A stretch of DNA of 17,164 bases, taken from the NCBI GenBank assembly GCA_964476045.1, contig CAYYYJ010000023.1, forward strand, positions 1 to 17,164, read 5' to 3'. The position numbers and the translations under genes were made by a program. Positions 5,853 to 13,320 of the stretch are shown here, piece after piece. Numbering within the stretch: position 1 is the stretch's first letter; each line of letters begins with the position of its first letter. Source of the DNA: CAYYYJ01 sp964476045 (lineage in GTDB: Archaea > Aenigmatarchaeota > Aenigmatarchaeia > QMZP01 > JACQNV01). The notes under the pieces are model-generated. The model made no database searches. It saw only the letters and a list, made by a program, of their open reading frames with translations, and was not told where the DNA came from.

Positions 5853-5880
5853 ATACTAATTCTATTAAGTTAACAGATAA

Positions 5881-5965
5881 GGGCCTGTAGATCAACTGGT
5901 AGATCGAGCGCATGGCAAAATGTCTAGGATGCGTTAGGCTTCGGGTTCGAGTCCCGACGGGTCCA
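5881..5965 (+). tRNA. tRNA-Ala (GGC anticodon) with a 12-base intron
   Basis: The acceptor stem GGGCCTG (5881-5887) pairs with CGGGTCC (5958-5964); pair 3-70 is G-U, the classic alanine identity element. D-stem GATC (5890-5893) pairs with GATC (5902-5905) around loop AACTGGTA. Anticodon stem AGCGC (5907-5911) pairs with GCGTT (5931-5935). The loop between holds 19 bases instead of 7, so a 12-base intron lies at about 5918-5930, the canonical position after base 37. Anticodon GGC is at 5914-5916; GGCA (5914-5917) can pair with TGTC (5921-5924) to form the central helix of a splice motif. T-arm is 5941-5957. CCA is not encoded. Confidence 0.9.
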
Positions 5966-5989
5966 TAAATAAAATAGGCATATCTGATT

Positions 5990-6499
5990 ATGAATTTTTA
6001 TGTCATTATTCGCGGCCCTTTGGGTTGTGGAAAATCCACACTATCTAAGAGGCTCTCTAAAATACTGAAAGCAAAATATATGTCTATTGACATGGTTCTT
6101 GATGAGAATAATCTGGCTAAAGATGTGGAAGACGGCTATATATCAGAGAAAAGTTTTCTGAAAGTTAATGAGATTGTTTTTCCTATAATAAAATCATTTT
6201 TACAGAAAAGTATACCGGTTGTTATTGACGGGAATTTTTATCGGAAATCACAGGTTGAGGATCTCATAAAAAGGCTGGATTTTCCACATTATACTTTTAC
6301 GCTGAAAGCTCCTCTTGAAGTTTGTATAAATAGGGATAAACTCAGAAAGAAAGTTCACGGGAAGGACGCTGCGCAAGCTGTCTATAAGAAAGCAGTTGAA
6401 TTTGATTGCGGCATTGTAATCGATGTGAACAGGGATCTTGATTCGTGTGTCAAGGATATCCTTTCTCATTTGCCAAAACCGTCCAATAAACCTATATAA
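5990..6499 (+). CDS. P-loop kinase of the AAA_33 / shikimate-gluconate kinase-like group
   Basis: A 169-residue P-loop protein, probably a small-molecule or nucleotide kinase. Walker A is GPLGCGKST at 9-17. Asp34 in MSIDMVL and Asp80 in VVIDGNFYR match acceptor-binding and Walker-B-like positions of these kinases, and Arg115 and Arg119-Lys120 lie in the expected LID region. It resembles AAA_33-type proteins, whose substrates vary too widely to assign one. The gene begins 24 bases after tRNA-Ala with no T-run between, so it may share that transcript or use the AT-rich stretch at 5966-5976. The metallophosphoesterase gene follows after 29 bases. Confidence 0.7.
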   Translation: MNFYVIIRGPLGCGKSTLSKRLSKILKAKYMSIDMVLDENNLAKDVEDGYISEKSFLKVNEIVFPIIKSFLQKSIPVVIDGNFYRKSQVEDLIKRLDFPHYTFTLKAPLEVCINRDKLRKKVHGKDAAQAVYKKAVEFDCGIVIDVNRDLDSCVKDILSHLPKPSNKPI

Positions 6500-6500
6500 A
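6493..6500 (+). promoter_or_regulatory. TATA box for the metallophosphoesterase gene
   Basis: TATATAAA overlaps the stop codon of the kinase gene and lies about 32 bases before the ATG at 6529. This implies a promoter of its own with a very short leader. Confidence 0.55.
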
Positions 6501-6528
6501 CCCGCTAGTTCTAAACACTCTAAAACTT

Positions 6529-7263
6529 ATGCCCTACCCAGTCCTTTACGTGACAGATGTCCACGGCGATGAAGCAGTATACGAGGCTTTGCTAGACAAA
6601 GCAATGAAAAACAGAGTGAAGGCAATAATCATCGGCGGGGATGCGACACCTCTGATGGCAATCTACGCTGTGAATAGCATCCAGATACAACGAAACTTCC
6701 TGGAAATGTATTTGATCCCGCTGCTCGAAAATTTCCGCAAAATAAGCAAGATGGATATCTACATAATGATGGGAAATGACGACTACAAACTGAACATGGA
6801 TGTCCTGAATAGGGCGGAGAAGAAAGGGATTTTGAAAGTCATGCATGAAAAAGTGAATAAAATAGGGGATTGGAATATTGTTGGCTATTCATGTATCAAC
6901 CCCTCAGATTTCCTGATTTTCCCCATACAGGACTGGGTCAAGAGGGAAGAAGATATTTCTAAAGACCTTGAAAAGATTACAAAAGATCTGGATTTGAAAA
7001 AAACAATAATCTCAGCGCACCCTCCTCCAAGGGATACGCAGTTAGATCTTTTATATGATGGAAACCATGTCGGATGCAGATCCTTGAGAAAATTCATTGA
7101 AAATAAACAGCCTTACCTTGTTTTGAGCGGACATATACACGAGTCTCCAACAATGTCAGGCGCGATTAAGGACAAAATAGGGAAGACTCTCTGCATCCAG
7201 CCGGGGAATGCGAAGATTACTCTTATTGATTTGGATGAGCCGGAGAAGGTGAAGAGGGTTTAA
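6529..7263 (+). CDS. Calcineurin-like metallophosphoesterase
   Basis: A 244-residue phosphoesterase with all family metal ligands visible: Asp10 and His12 (TDVHGD), Asp38 (GGDAT), Asn83 (GNDDYK, the usual GNHE place), His164 (SAHPPP), and His202 and His204 (GHIHES). It resembles archaeal Icc-related phosphoesterases. Two metals in the active site would hydrolyse a phosphomonoester or diester; the substrate is unknown. The GNDD variant lacks the proton-donor His of GNHE, which is common in archaeal relatives and may shift substrate preference. Its stop is one base from the convergent carbonic-anhydrase-like gene. Confidence 0.85.
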   Translation: MPYPVLYVTDVHGDEAVYEALLDKAMKNRVKAIIIGGDATPLMAIYAVNSIQIQRNFLEMYLIPLLENFRKISKMDIYIMMGNDDYKLNMDVLNRAEKKGILKVMHEKVNKIGDWNIVGYSCINPSDFLIFPIQDWVKREEDISKDLEKITKDLDLKKTIISAHPPPRDTQLDLLYDGNHVGCRSLRKFIENKQPYLVLSGHIHESPTMSGAIKDKIGKTLCIQPGNAKITLIDLDEPEKVKRV

Positions 7264-7264
7264 T

Positions 7265-7720
7265 TCAGAATTTTACTTTTCTTGGAATCTCACTCTTCAC
7301 ATAAACCATTGCATTTTCTCGTATGTGCGTTCTTTCTTTTTCAGTCAGCTCCCGTACAACCTTTCCTGGTACTCCCATGACCATGGAATTTGATTTTATT
7401 AAAGTTTTTGGGGTGACAACGGCGCCTGCTGCAATAATCACATTATCTTCTATTATAACATCATTCAATATTGTTGAATTCATTCCTATTATCACATTGT
7501 TCCCTATCTTTGCGCCGTGGACAACTGCGCCATGCCCTACTGAAACATATTCCCCAATTGTAGTCTCATCGTGAATTACAGCGCAATCCTGGACATTTGA
7601 ATTGTCCCCGATTATTATTTTCCCATGGTCGCCTCTGATTACACAGTTAGCGCAAAGCGTGACATTCTTTCCTGTTTTCACGTCTCCCTCTACAACAGCT
7701 TGCGGGTGTACAAATGGCAT
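7265..7720 (-). CDS. Gamma-carbonic-anhydrase-like left-handed beta-helix protein
   Basis: A 151-residue hexapeptide-repeat protein of the gamma-carbonic anhydrase family. The beta-helix spans about 8-108, with repeats such as IGDNSN, IGEYVS and IGNNVI. The three zinc histidines of the Cam prototype have counterparts at His50 (VIHDE), His63 and His68 (GHGAVVHG, correct five-residue spacing); Arg29, Asp31 and Gln44 (RGD, NVQD) also match active-site residues. The acidic loop of the classical Cam enzyme is absent, as in CamH-type members. It may hydrate CO2, but many relatives have no measured activity. It shares a 32-base divergent promoter with the methyltransferase gene. Confidence 0.85.
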   Translation of the reverse strand: MPFVHPQAVVEGDVKTGKNVTLCANCVIRGDHGKIIIGDNSNVQDCAVIHDETTIGEYVSVGHGAVVHGAKIGNNVIIGMNSTILNDVIIEDNVIIAAGAVVTPKTLIKSNSMVMGVPGKVVRELTEKERTHIRENAMVYVKSEIPRKVKF

Positions 7721-7752
7721 ATTTATGATTTAAGTTATAACTTAATTAACTT
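7721..7752. promoter_or_regulatory. Divergent promoter with a perfect 16-base palindrome
   Basis: TTAAGTTATAACTTAA at 7730-7745 is a perfect palindrome. It is only 15-18 bases from either start codon, too close to be the TATA box itself. ATATTTATGA (7719-7728) and CTTAATTAAC (7741-7750) at the two ends suit TATA boxes for the plus and minus genes. The palindrome thus covers both initiation sites and looks like an operator, though AT-rich palindromes can arise by chance. Confidence 0.45.
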
Positions 7753-8496
7753 ATGGGGGATCCAATTTTCTACACAAAACTAGCAAAATATTATGACATC
7801 CTGCATTCATACATAGATTACAAAAAAGAGGCTGGCTTTATTTTAGAAATAATAAACAAATATGTGTCACCTGGCCAGAATAATTTCCTTGATATGTGCT
7901 GCGGAACAGGGGAGCACATAAAATATCTAAGAAAAAATAACTTCAAAATAACAGGCGCTGATCTGAGCAAAGAGATGATAGAAATAGCCAGGCAGAAAAA
8001 TCCAAGAACAGATTTTGTCCAGGCCAATATGAAAATCTTCACGTCTAAAAGGAAATTTGACATAATTCTCTGCTACTTCAATTCGATATTATACAACAAG
8101 ACGTCGGCAGATCTTTCAGAGACTCTTTCTAATTTCTTTAGCCTGCTTCTGGACGGCGGCATTCTGATATTCGATGGTGTGGATAAGAGCATCGGGTTAA
8201 ATCCTCAGCAAGCTATTTTTGGAAAAGCAGGCTATATCTTCAGGACTCGATGGGACCACAGAGAAGACAACGGGAAAGAGTGGATAGAGGTTGATATGGA
8301 ATTCGAAATCAGGGAAAGCAGCAAACTCCAGAAAGTAAAGGATGTGCACAAACTTGGGGCATTTAATTTAGACGAAATAAAAAATATTGCAGAAAGCTCT
8401 GGTTTTCAAGTCGATATTTTGGAGCCAAATAAAGTACCTTTGGAAAATTTAAACCCGGACTCCTGGAGAGGCGTTTTTGTCTGCAGGAAAATCTAA
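7753..8496 (+). CDS. Class I SAM-dependent methyltransferase
   Basis: A 247-residue methyltransferase of the class I Rossmann fold. Motif I is LDMCCGTGEH at 46-55, binding S-adenosylmethionine; the acidic end of strand 2 is Asp70 in ITGADLS; motif IV is FDIILCYFNS, followed by an LLDGGILIFDG segment as in small-molecule methyltransferases of the Methyltransf_25 type. The C-terminal part (about 160-240) is beta-rich and carries the usual HKLGAFNLDEIKNI helix. The substrate cannot be assigned. It starts 32 bases from the divergent carbonic-anhydrase-like gene and is followed by a 240-base gap. Confidence 0.85.
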   Translation: MGDPIFYTKLAKYYDILHSYIDYKKEAGFILEIINKYVSPGQNNFLDMCCGTGEHIKYLRKNNFKITGADLSKEMIEIARQKNPRTDFVQANMKIFTSKRKFDIILCYFNSILYNKTSADLSETLSNFFSLLLDGGILIFDGVDKSIGLNPQQAIFGKAGYIFRTRWDHREDNGKEWIEVDMEFEIRESSKLQKVKDVHKLGAFNLDEIKNIAESSGFQVDILEPNKVPLENLNPDSWRGVFVCRKI

Positions 8497-8676
8497 CAAT
8501 ACCTAATTTCTTTCTATCAACCTGTCCTTCAATATTATTCCCCTGTCAGCCATCTAGATAAAGCACTTGATGTTTTAGGCCAGTAGCCACGAAGGATAGG
8601 CGCAGGCCAGAACCTTGGTAGAGAAATTGCGTTGAGAAAAAGAATCGAACTAATGAAAGATAAAAAGAAAATCTAG
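8497..8676 (+). pseudogene. Possible degraded coding remnant with an in-frame amber codon
   Basis: In the 8497-8737 gap, the frame shared with the preceding methyltransferase reads SHLDKALDVLGQ, a TAG at 8584-8586, then PRRIGAGQNLGRE and ALRKRIELMKDKKKI before a TAG at 8674-8676. The stretch has protein-like composition and no good start codon. It may be the 3' remains of a gene with one nonsense change, or chance. I recognise no family. The rest of the gap (8677-8737) is AT-rich and holds the promoter of the next gene. Confidence 0.3.
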
Positions 8677-8737
8677 GCTAGAGCAGTATCACTAATTCGC
8701 AAAAGGTTAAAAAGATAGGTAACTAATAGACCTTATT

Positions 8738-9922
8738 ATGAAACTAATTTTCTTCGGGCCCCCTGGAGTCGGCAAGGGAACCCATGGGGAAATCGTGAGC
8801 AAGAAGTTTGGGATACCGAAGATTTCTACAGGCGATTTGCTGAGAGATGAAGTTAAGACGGGTTCTGAATTAGGCAGGAAAATAAAAGATCTAATTGATG
8901 CAGGCAAATATGTTCCTGACGAAATAGTTTTAGAAATCCTAAAGCAAAGATTATCTAAACAAGACTGTGCAAACGGATTTATTCTCGATGGATTTCCAAG
9001 AACGCTGAATCAGGCAGAAGAATTGGAAAAAATAACAAGAATAGATAAGGTTGTCAACTTTAATTTGTCACAGGAATCTATCTTAGACAGGCTGACAGGA
9101 AGATGGACATGCAAAAACTGCCAAGCCATTTACCATGAAAAACATTCGAAACCTAAGATAGACGGCAAATGCGATAAATGCAGCGAAGCCCTCTATCAAA
9201 GAGAGGACCAACAGACAGATATTATCAAGAAAAGGTTGGACGTGTACGATAAAGAAACAAAACCACTGATCGAATTCTATAGGAAAAAAGGTTATCTTAT
9301 TGATGTGTATTGTGAAGGCGAAATCGGAGATGTATCAAAGAGGGTTTTAGTTGCGATTGAAGGCAGTAAACTTCAACGCACTCTTGTTGTAATAAAGCCA
9401 GATGGGGTAGAAAGAAATTTAATTGGAGAAATTATTTCTAGGTTTGAGAAAGCAGGGCTGAAAGTAGTTGCCTCGAAGATGGTCAAAGTAAAAGTTGCCT
9501 TTGCGAAAAAACATTACACTGATTCAGAAGAGCAAGTCCTAGGGATGGGAAACAAAACCCTCCAGGCATCCAGAGAAAATAATGTGTATGATCAGATGGT
9601 TAAGATTTTCAAGAGCGAAGACCCAAAAATTATTGGAACAACGCTCAGAAATGCGATGGTAAAATTCATTACATCAGGTCCTGTCTTTGCAGTAGTTTTG
9701 GAGGGTCCAGATGCTGTCAAGCTAGTCAGAAAAATAACAGGATATACAGATCCGTCAAAAGCAGAGAAGGGCACAATACGCGGGGATTTAGGCCAAGACT
9801 CGATCACAAAAGCAAACATGGAGAAGAGGGCCACGAAAAATCTGGTTCACGCGTCTGGGACACAAGAAGAAGCGGAAAAAGAGATTGCACTTTGGTTTAA
9901 ACAGAAAGAGATTGTGAGTTAA
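8738..9922 (+). CDS. Adenylate kinase-nucleoside diphosphate kinase fusion
   Basis: A 394-residue bifunctional enzyme. Residues 1-about 210 are a long-form adenylate kinase (AMP + ATP to 2 ADP): P-loop GPPGVGKGT at 7-15, STGDLLR at 30-36, DGFPRT at 84-89, and a LID with four cysteines (125, 128, 145, 148) for zinc. Residues 213-394 are a nucleoside diphosphate kinase (NDP to NTP): RTLVVIKPDG at 214-223 with Lys220, TSGPVFAVVLEG at 312-323, GTIRGD at 345-350, and the phosphorylated His371 in NLVHASG. The Ndk part is about 30 residues longer than bacterial Ndk, mainly around 263-300 and 352-367. Both active sites look intact. There is no internal stop or frameshift at the junction. The stop overlaps the convergent mazG-like stop by 4 bases. 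Confidence 0.9.
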   Translation: MKLIFFGPPGVGKGTHGEIVSKKFGIPKISTGDLLRDEVKTGSELGRKIKDLIDAGKYVPDEIVLEILKQRLSKQDCANGFILDGFPRTLNQAEELEKITRIDKVVNFNLSQESILDRLTGRWTCKNCQAIYHEKHSKPKIDGKCDKCSEALYQREDQQTDIIKKRLDVYDKETKPLIEFYRKKGYLIDVYCEGEIGDVSKRVLVAIEGSKLQRTLVVIKPDGVERNLIGEIISRFEKAGLKVVASKMVKVKVAFAKKHYTDSEEQVLGMGNKTLQASRENNVYDQMVKIFKSEDPKIIGTTLRNAMVKFITSGPVFAVVLEGPDAVKLVRKITGYTDPSKAEKGTIRGDLGQDSITKANMEKRATKNLVHASGTQEEAEKEIALWFKQKEIVS

Positions 9923-10296
9923 ACTTTATTTTTCACACCTTCAATCGGGTTTGTGTGCATCCCTTTTACTTTCTCAACAGGATATTTCAGTTTTGTTTTC
10001 TCGAGCTTTTTTTCGCATGCTTTCAGGAGATCTATATCCATTTTATCGGAAAGTATAATTAGCCAGTACAAGATGTCAGCTATTTCATCTTCTATTTTCT
10101 CTTTTTTGTTAGGGTCATCTTTTATTTTTTGTATCTCATCCTCTTTGAGCCACCTTAAACAGTCTGCCAGCTCGCCAACCTCGCTGACCATAGCTATCAA
10201 AACGTCTTTCGGGTTCAGGTATTTATCCCAGTCCCTCTCGAGGCTGAACTGCTTTATCCTTTCCTTCATTTCTTCCAGAGTCAAAACCATATTCAT
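9919..10296 (-). CDS. MazG-like nucleotide pyrophosphohydrolase (dCTPase-like)
   Basis: A 125-residue all-alpha NTP pyrophosphohydrolase of the MazG/DCTPP1 group, which cleaves (d)NTPs to monophosphates and pyrophosphate. The Mg2+-binding motifs are complete: Glu39 and Glu42 (SEVGELAD) and Glu71 and Asp74 (EDEIADILYW). The tail KYPVEKVKG at 104-112 is typical of this group. Length matches single-domain members. It could limit unwanted or damaged dNTPs. A second Met at position 3 could be the start. It converges on the Adk-Ndk gene and is divergent from the glycosyltransferase gene. Confidence 0.85.
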   Translation of the reverse strand: MNMVLTLEEMKERIKQFSLERDWDKYLNPKDVLIAMVSEVGELADCLRWLKEDEIQKIKDDPNKKEKIEDEIADILYWLIILSDKMDIDLLKACEKKLEKTKLKYPVEKVKGMHTNPIEGVKNKV

Positions 10297-10338
10297 GTAC
10301 TTTTTAATTCATATATTAATAAAAACGTAATTAGGAAT

Positions 10339-11025
10339 ATGACAGACACAATTGTTTTAATACCGGCTTATAATGAATCCAAGAACATCAAGGAGATTGT
10401 TTCCAGGGTAAAGAAATTAGGGTACACGCCTCTAGTGATAGATGATTATTCAAAAGATAACACATCACAATTAGCAAAGGAAGCTGGCGCTGTTGTTGTA
10501 AGGCACGAAGTGAATAAAGGCAAGGGCGAAGGGATAAAAACAGGATTTCAGTATATTTTCAAAAATAGAAAAGAAAAATACGTTGTTCTTTTGGATGCAG
10601 ATTTACAGTACATTCCCGAAGATATCCCTAAAGTGATAGAAGAATTGCAGAAAAACCAAGCTGATTTTGTCATGGGTTATAGGGACTGGTCTCTTGTTCC
10701 ATTGAGGCACAGATTAGGCAATTTAGCCTGGAGGGTTTCCTTCAACCTACTTTTCGGGACTAAAATGAAAGACACGAACTGCGGGTTCATGGCAATGACA
10801 GTCGAAACTGCCAAAAAAATAAAGAGGATACATGGCGGCTATATAATTGATAATCACATTGTGTCCCAAGTTGTCAAAAATAAGCTAAAGATAGGCCAGG
10901 TTCCTGTCACAATTTTTTACAACCACAAATCTGGTGTAAATAGAGGGATCAGAATGGTTTTAGGCGTTCTGTTTTTTATAATTAAAGAAGGGCTGAAGTA
11001 TAGGTTTGGAATTTCTAAGGATTAG
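10339..11025 (+). CDS. Family 2 glycosyltransferase (dolichol-phosphate mannosyltransferase-like)
   Basis: A 228-residue GT-A fold glycosyltransferase of family 2. Seen: the N-terminal IPAYNESKNI (8-17), Asp35-Asp36 in VIDDYSKDNT, a KGKGEGIKTG segment (60-69), and the metal-binding DADLQY at 86-91. Its length and DADLQY motif fit soluble Dpm1-like enzymes that move a sugar from a nucleotide donor to a polyprenyl phosphate; a hydrophobic stretch at about 205-216 may contact the membrane. The donor sugar is not predictable. Its stop overlaps that of the convergent thymidylate kinase gene by 4 bases. A TATA candidate, TCATATATTAAT (10308-10319), is about 25 bases before the start. Confidence 0.85.
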   Translation: MTDTIVLIPAYNESKNIKEIVSRVKKLGYTPLVIDDYSKDNTSQLAKEAGAVVVRHEVNKGKGEGIKTGFQYIFKNRKEKYVVLLDADLQYIPEDIPKVIEELQKNQADFVMGYRDWSLVPLRHRLGNLAWRVSFNLLFGTKMKDTNCGFMAMTVETAKKIKRIHGGYIIDNHIVSQVVKNKLKIGQVPVTIFYNHKSGVNRGIRMVLGVLFFIIKEGLKYRFGISKD

Positions 11026-11615
11026 AGAATTTTCTCAACCTCTTTTACTATATCCATATGAACTTTTTCTATTTCCCTGTCTCCATCTATTAAAACAAAA
11101 TTCTCTTTTAATTTTTTGGGAAGTTGCAAATATTTTTTCCTTATGGATTTCAGGAACTTGTCATTCTCAAATTTTTCTTTCTGGCCTCTGTTAGAATTTA
11201 TCCTTTTCAAAGCAGAGATCAGTTCTATATCCAGTATTATTGTCAAATCAGGTTTTGGGAAAAACTTGTTTATTTGTTTTAGCCAGCTAAACGGGATTCC
11301 TTGGTTGCTCTGGTAAACTAAATTTGAATGGTAGTATCTGTCTGATATTACTACATTTCCTTGTTCTATACTAGGTTTGATTATTGTCTCCACCTGCTCT
11401 GCTCGGTCAGCTGCAAACATCAGGGCATCTGCCAAAGGGACTGTATGGTTTTTGAGGTGATGCTCACGGATTAGAGTTCCAATCCTCCCGTTAGTCGGAT
11501 TTTTTGTTTCCACTATTTGGATATTTTTATTTTTCAGGGAGCCTGAAAGCAATTTTATTTGCACAGTTTTCCCGCTTCCGTCCATTCCTTCTATAACAAT
11601 GAATTTTCCTAACAT
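11022..11615 (-). CDS. tmk: Thymidylate kinase
   Basis: A 197-residue dTMP kinase that makes dTDP from dTMP and ATP. Seen: P-loop GMDGSGKT at 10-17, the substrate-binding segment TKNPTNGRIG at 37-46 (the DR(E/P) area is altered), an AADRAEQV helix at 68-75, the signature SDRYYHSNLVYQ at 91-102, and a LID region NSNRGQKEKFE near 139-149. Length is typical. A TATA-like TATATTATA-type stretch lies about 25 bases upstream (11633-11645). Its product feeds a dNTP route in which the nearby Adk-Ndk fusion could supply the last phosphorylation step. Confidence 0.85.
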   Translation of the reverse strand: MLGKFIVIEGMDGSGKTVQIKLLSGSLKNKNIQIVETKNPTNGRIGTLIREHHLKNHTVPLADALMFAADRAEQVETIIKPSIEQGNVVISDRYYHSNLVYQSNQGIPFSWLKQINKFFPKPDLTIILDIELISALKRINSNRGQKEKFENDKFLKSIRKKYLQLPKKLKENFVLIDGDREIEKVHMDIVKEVEKIL

Positions 11616-11657
11616 AGAACCAATTAATTTTGTATTATATTTTCTTTCTGGACGGTG

Positions 11658-11682
11658 CTCTTTCTTTTTCTAAAAGAAAGAG
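11658..11682. repeat. Perfect 11-pair hairpin between tmk and the SpoIIM-family gene
   Basis: CTCTTTCTTTT (11658-11668) and AAAAGAAAGAG (11672-11682) pair perfectly around TCT. It lies 3 bases after the stop of the SpoIIM-family gene and upstream of the tmk promoter on the same strand. No T-run follows on the minus strand, so it is not a classical terminator; it may protect the 3' end or mark processing. Confidence 0.6.
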
Positions 11683-11685
11683 TAG

Positions 11686-12495
11686 CTACTGGACTTCTAT
11701 CCAAGCGCCGACTGTGACAAAAAGCAGAGCAATTGCAAACAGTATCCCTGCATCGATTAAGACTTTACCAAAGACTCCCTGTTTGTGTTGTTGCCTGATA
11801 ATTGCTGCAGATATAAGGCCGCCTGACATACCAGCTAATACGAATGATGTGATTTCAAAAATTCCGTGGGGCAGGAAAGGCAGCGACTTTATAGGTATAT
11901 CTTGTATCCCTCCTGAGAGTTGAGCTATTCTGACTCCAAGCAAACTTGCGTTCCAGACAAGGATGAATGCGACACCGGCACCAAAAAGGAGTGAGAAAAT
12001 GAAAGAGAGGCCTAGAACACCCATGTTGTTAAATAGTATATCTACAAAAGACAGTCCTGCAGTAACTTGACCTGTTATTGCGCCGCTAACTCCGACTATC
12101 CTGCCTATCTCAATTTTCTGGATCTGGAAGAAATCTGCTTGCAGGAAGAATGACCAAAAAGCAAATGCTATTGTTAATCCAAAAAAGAAACACAAAAAGA
12201 CCAGTGCATCCTTCTGATGCCTGTCCCAAATGCCTCTCCTGTATTTTTTCTTTATGTAACTCTCCTCCCTCTCTTCCTCCCTGTTTATCAGGTTAGTTAA
12301 GAAATAAGCAGCCGGTAATATTATGAAGATCACTGAGAAGATACCGCTAAGATTAACAGTATTTCCAGCCAGGCTGAACTTAAAGGAAACTTTGCTGGCC
12401 AGGAAAAAAGATATTGAAGCTAGGACAAAAGACCAGATGAGCATTAAGTATGGCTTTTTTGTGATTTCATCAAAACTGATAAAAGATTCTAGCAT
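11686..12495 (-). CDS. SpoIIM-family (stage II sporulation protein M-like) membrane protein
   Basis: A 269-residue integral membrane protein of the SpoIIM/DUF95 family, common in archaea that do not sporulate. About six membrane segments are seen (17-34, 51-70, 97-118, 159-182, 206-230, 245-266). Family landmarks are the WNASLLG segment at 181-187 and LPHGIFEITSFVLAG at 208-222. The loop at 71-96 is highly charged. In bacteria SpoIIM works in peptidoglycan hydrolysis during engulfment; the archaeal role is unknown, with suggestions of membrane remodelling. A TATA-like AATTATAACTT on the minus strand (12511-12521) precedes the start. Confidence 0.8.
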   Translation of the reverse strand: MLESFISFDEITKKPYLMLIWSFVLASISFFLASKVSFKFSLAGNTVNLSGIFSVIFIILPAAYFLTNLINREEEREESYIKKKYRRGIWDRHQKDALVFLCFFFGLTIAFAFWSFFLQADFFQIQKIEIGRIVGVSGAITGQVTAGLSFVDILFNNMGVLGLSFIFSLLFGAGVAFILVWNASLLGVRIAQLSGGIQDIPIKSLPFLPHGIFEITSFVLAGMSGGLISAAIIRQQHKQGVFGKVLIDAGILFAIALLFVTVGAWIEVQ

Positions 12496-12548
12496 ATCTA
12501 AACAGAATTAAGTTATAATTGTGCTAGGGGGGATTTATAGGTTCTTAA

Positions 12549-12926
12549 TTAATCGTGCTCGCTGCAAGAGATCCTGTTTCTTCTCGGGTCTTGCTTAATT
12601 CTCAGATAAAGATCCCGGACTCTTCCAGGCGTTTCTTCATCTCCATAATCGAAAACTCTTGCCGAGTCTTCTAAAGATCTTCCGAATATTCTGTAGCTAT
12701 GTACAGGCACTCCGCAAAATTTCATTTCGAAACAGCCTAAATTCAGTTCAAAATCGTTCACGATACCCGTATATACATCAACTGTGAAACTTTCAACGTC
12801 GAAACATTCATCTTCTACATGTCTTCCTGTATAAGATGGCTTCTTTCCGTCGGCGGAGACATGCCGCCACTCCTCAACCAGCCCAGACTGAACCAAAACT
12901 TCTGGCAGTCCTATTTCCGTAATCAT
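12549..12926 (-). CDS. Hypothetical protein
   Basis: A 125-residue soluble protein that I do not recognise. It has no signal peptide or membrane segment. The middle (about 36-85) is rich in strands with several cysteines (Cys41, Cys65, Cys71), and the tail (86-125) is charged, ending in a second basic segment DPRRNRIS and CSEHD. A TATA-like CTTTATATTTC on the minus strand (12950-12960) is about 28 bases before the ATG, supporting a real, nearly leaderless gene. It sits directly downstream of the SRP RNA gene on the same strand and upstream of the SpoIIM-family gene. No function is proposed. Confidence 0.6.
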   Translation of the reverse strand: MITEIGLPEVLVQSGLVEEWRHVSADGKKPSYTGRHVEDECFDVESFTVDVYTGIVNDFELNLGCFEMKFCGVPVHSYRIFGRSLEDSARVFDYGDEETPGRVRDLYLRIKQDPRRNRISCSEHD

Positions 12927-12969
12927 ATCTACTCACAATAGTGGATAGAAATATAAAGCAGAAAGCGCG

Positions 12970-13310
<341 letters not shown>

Positions 13311-13320
13311 TCTGTAGGTG

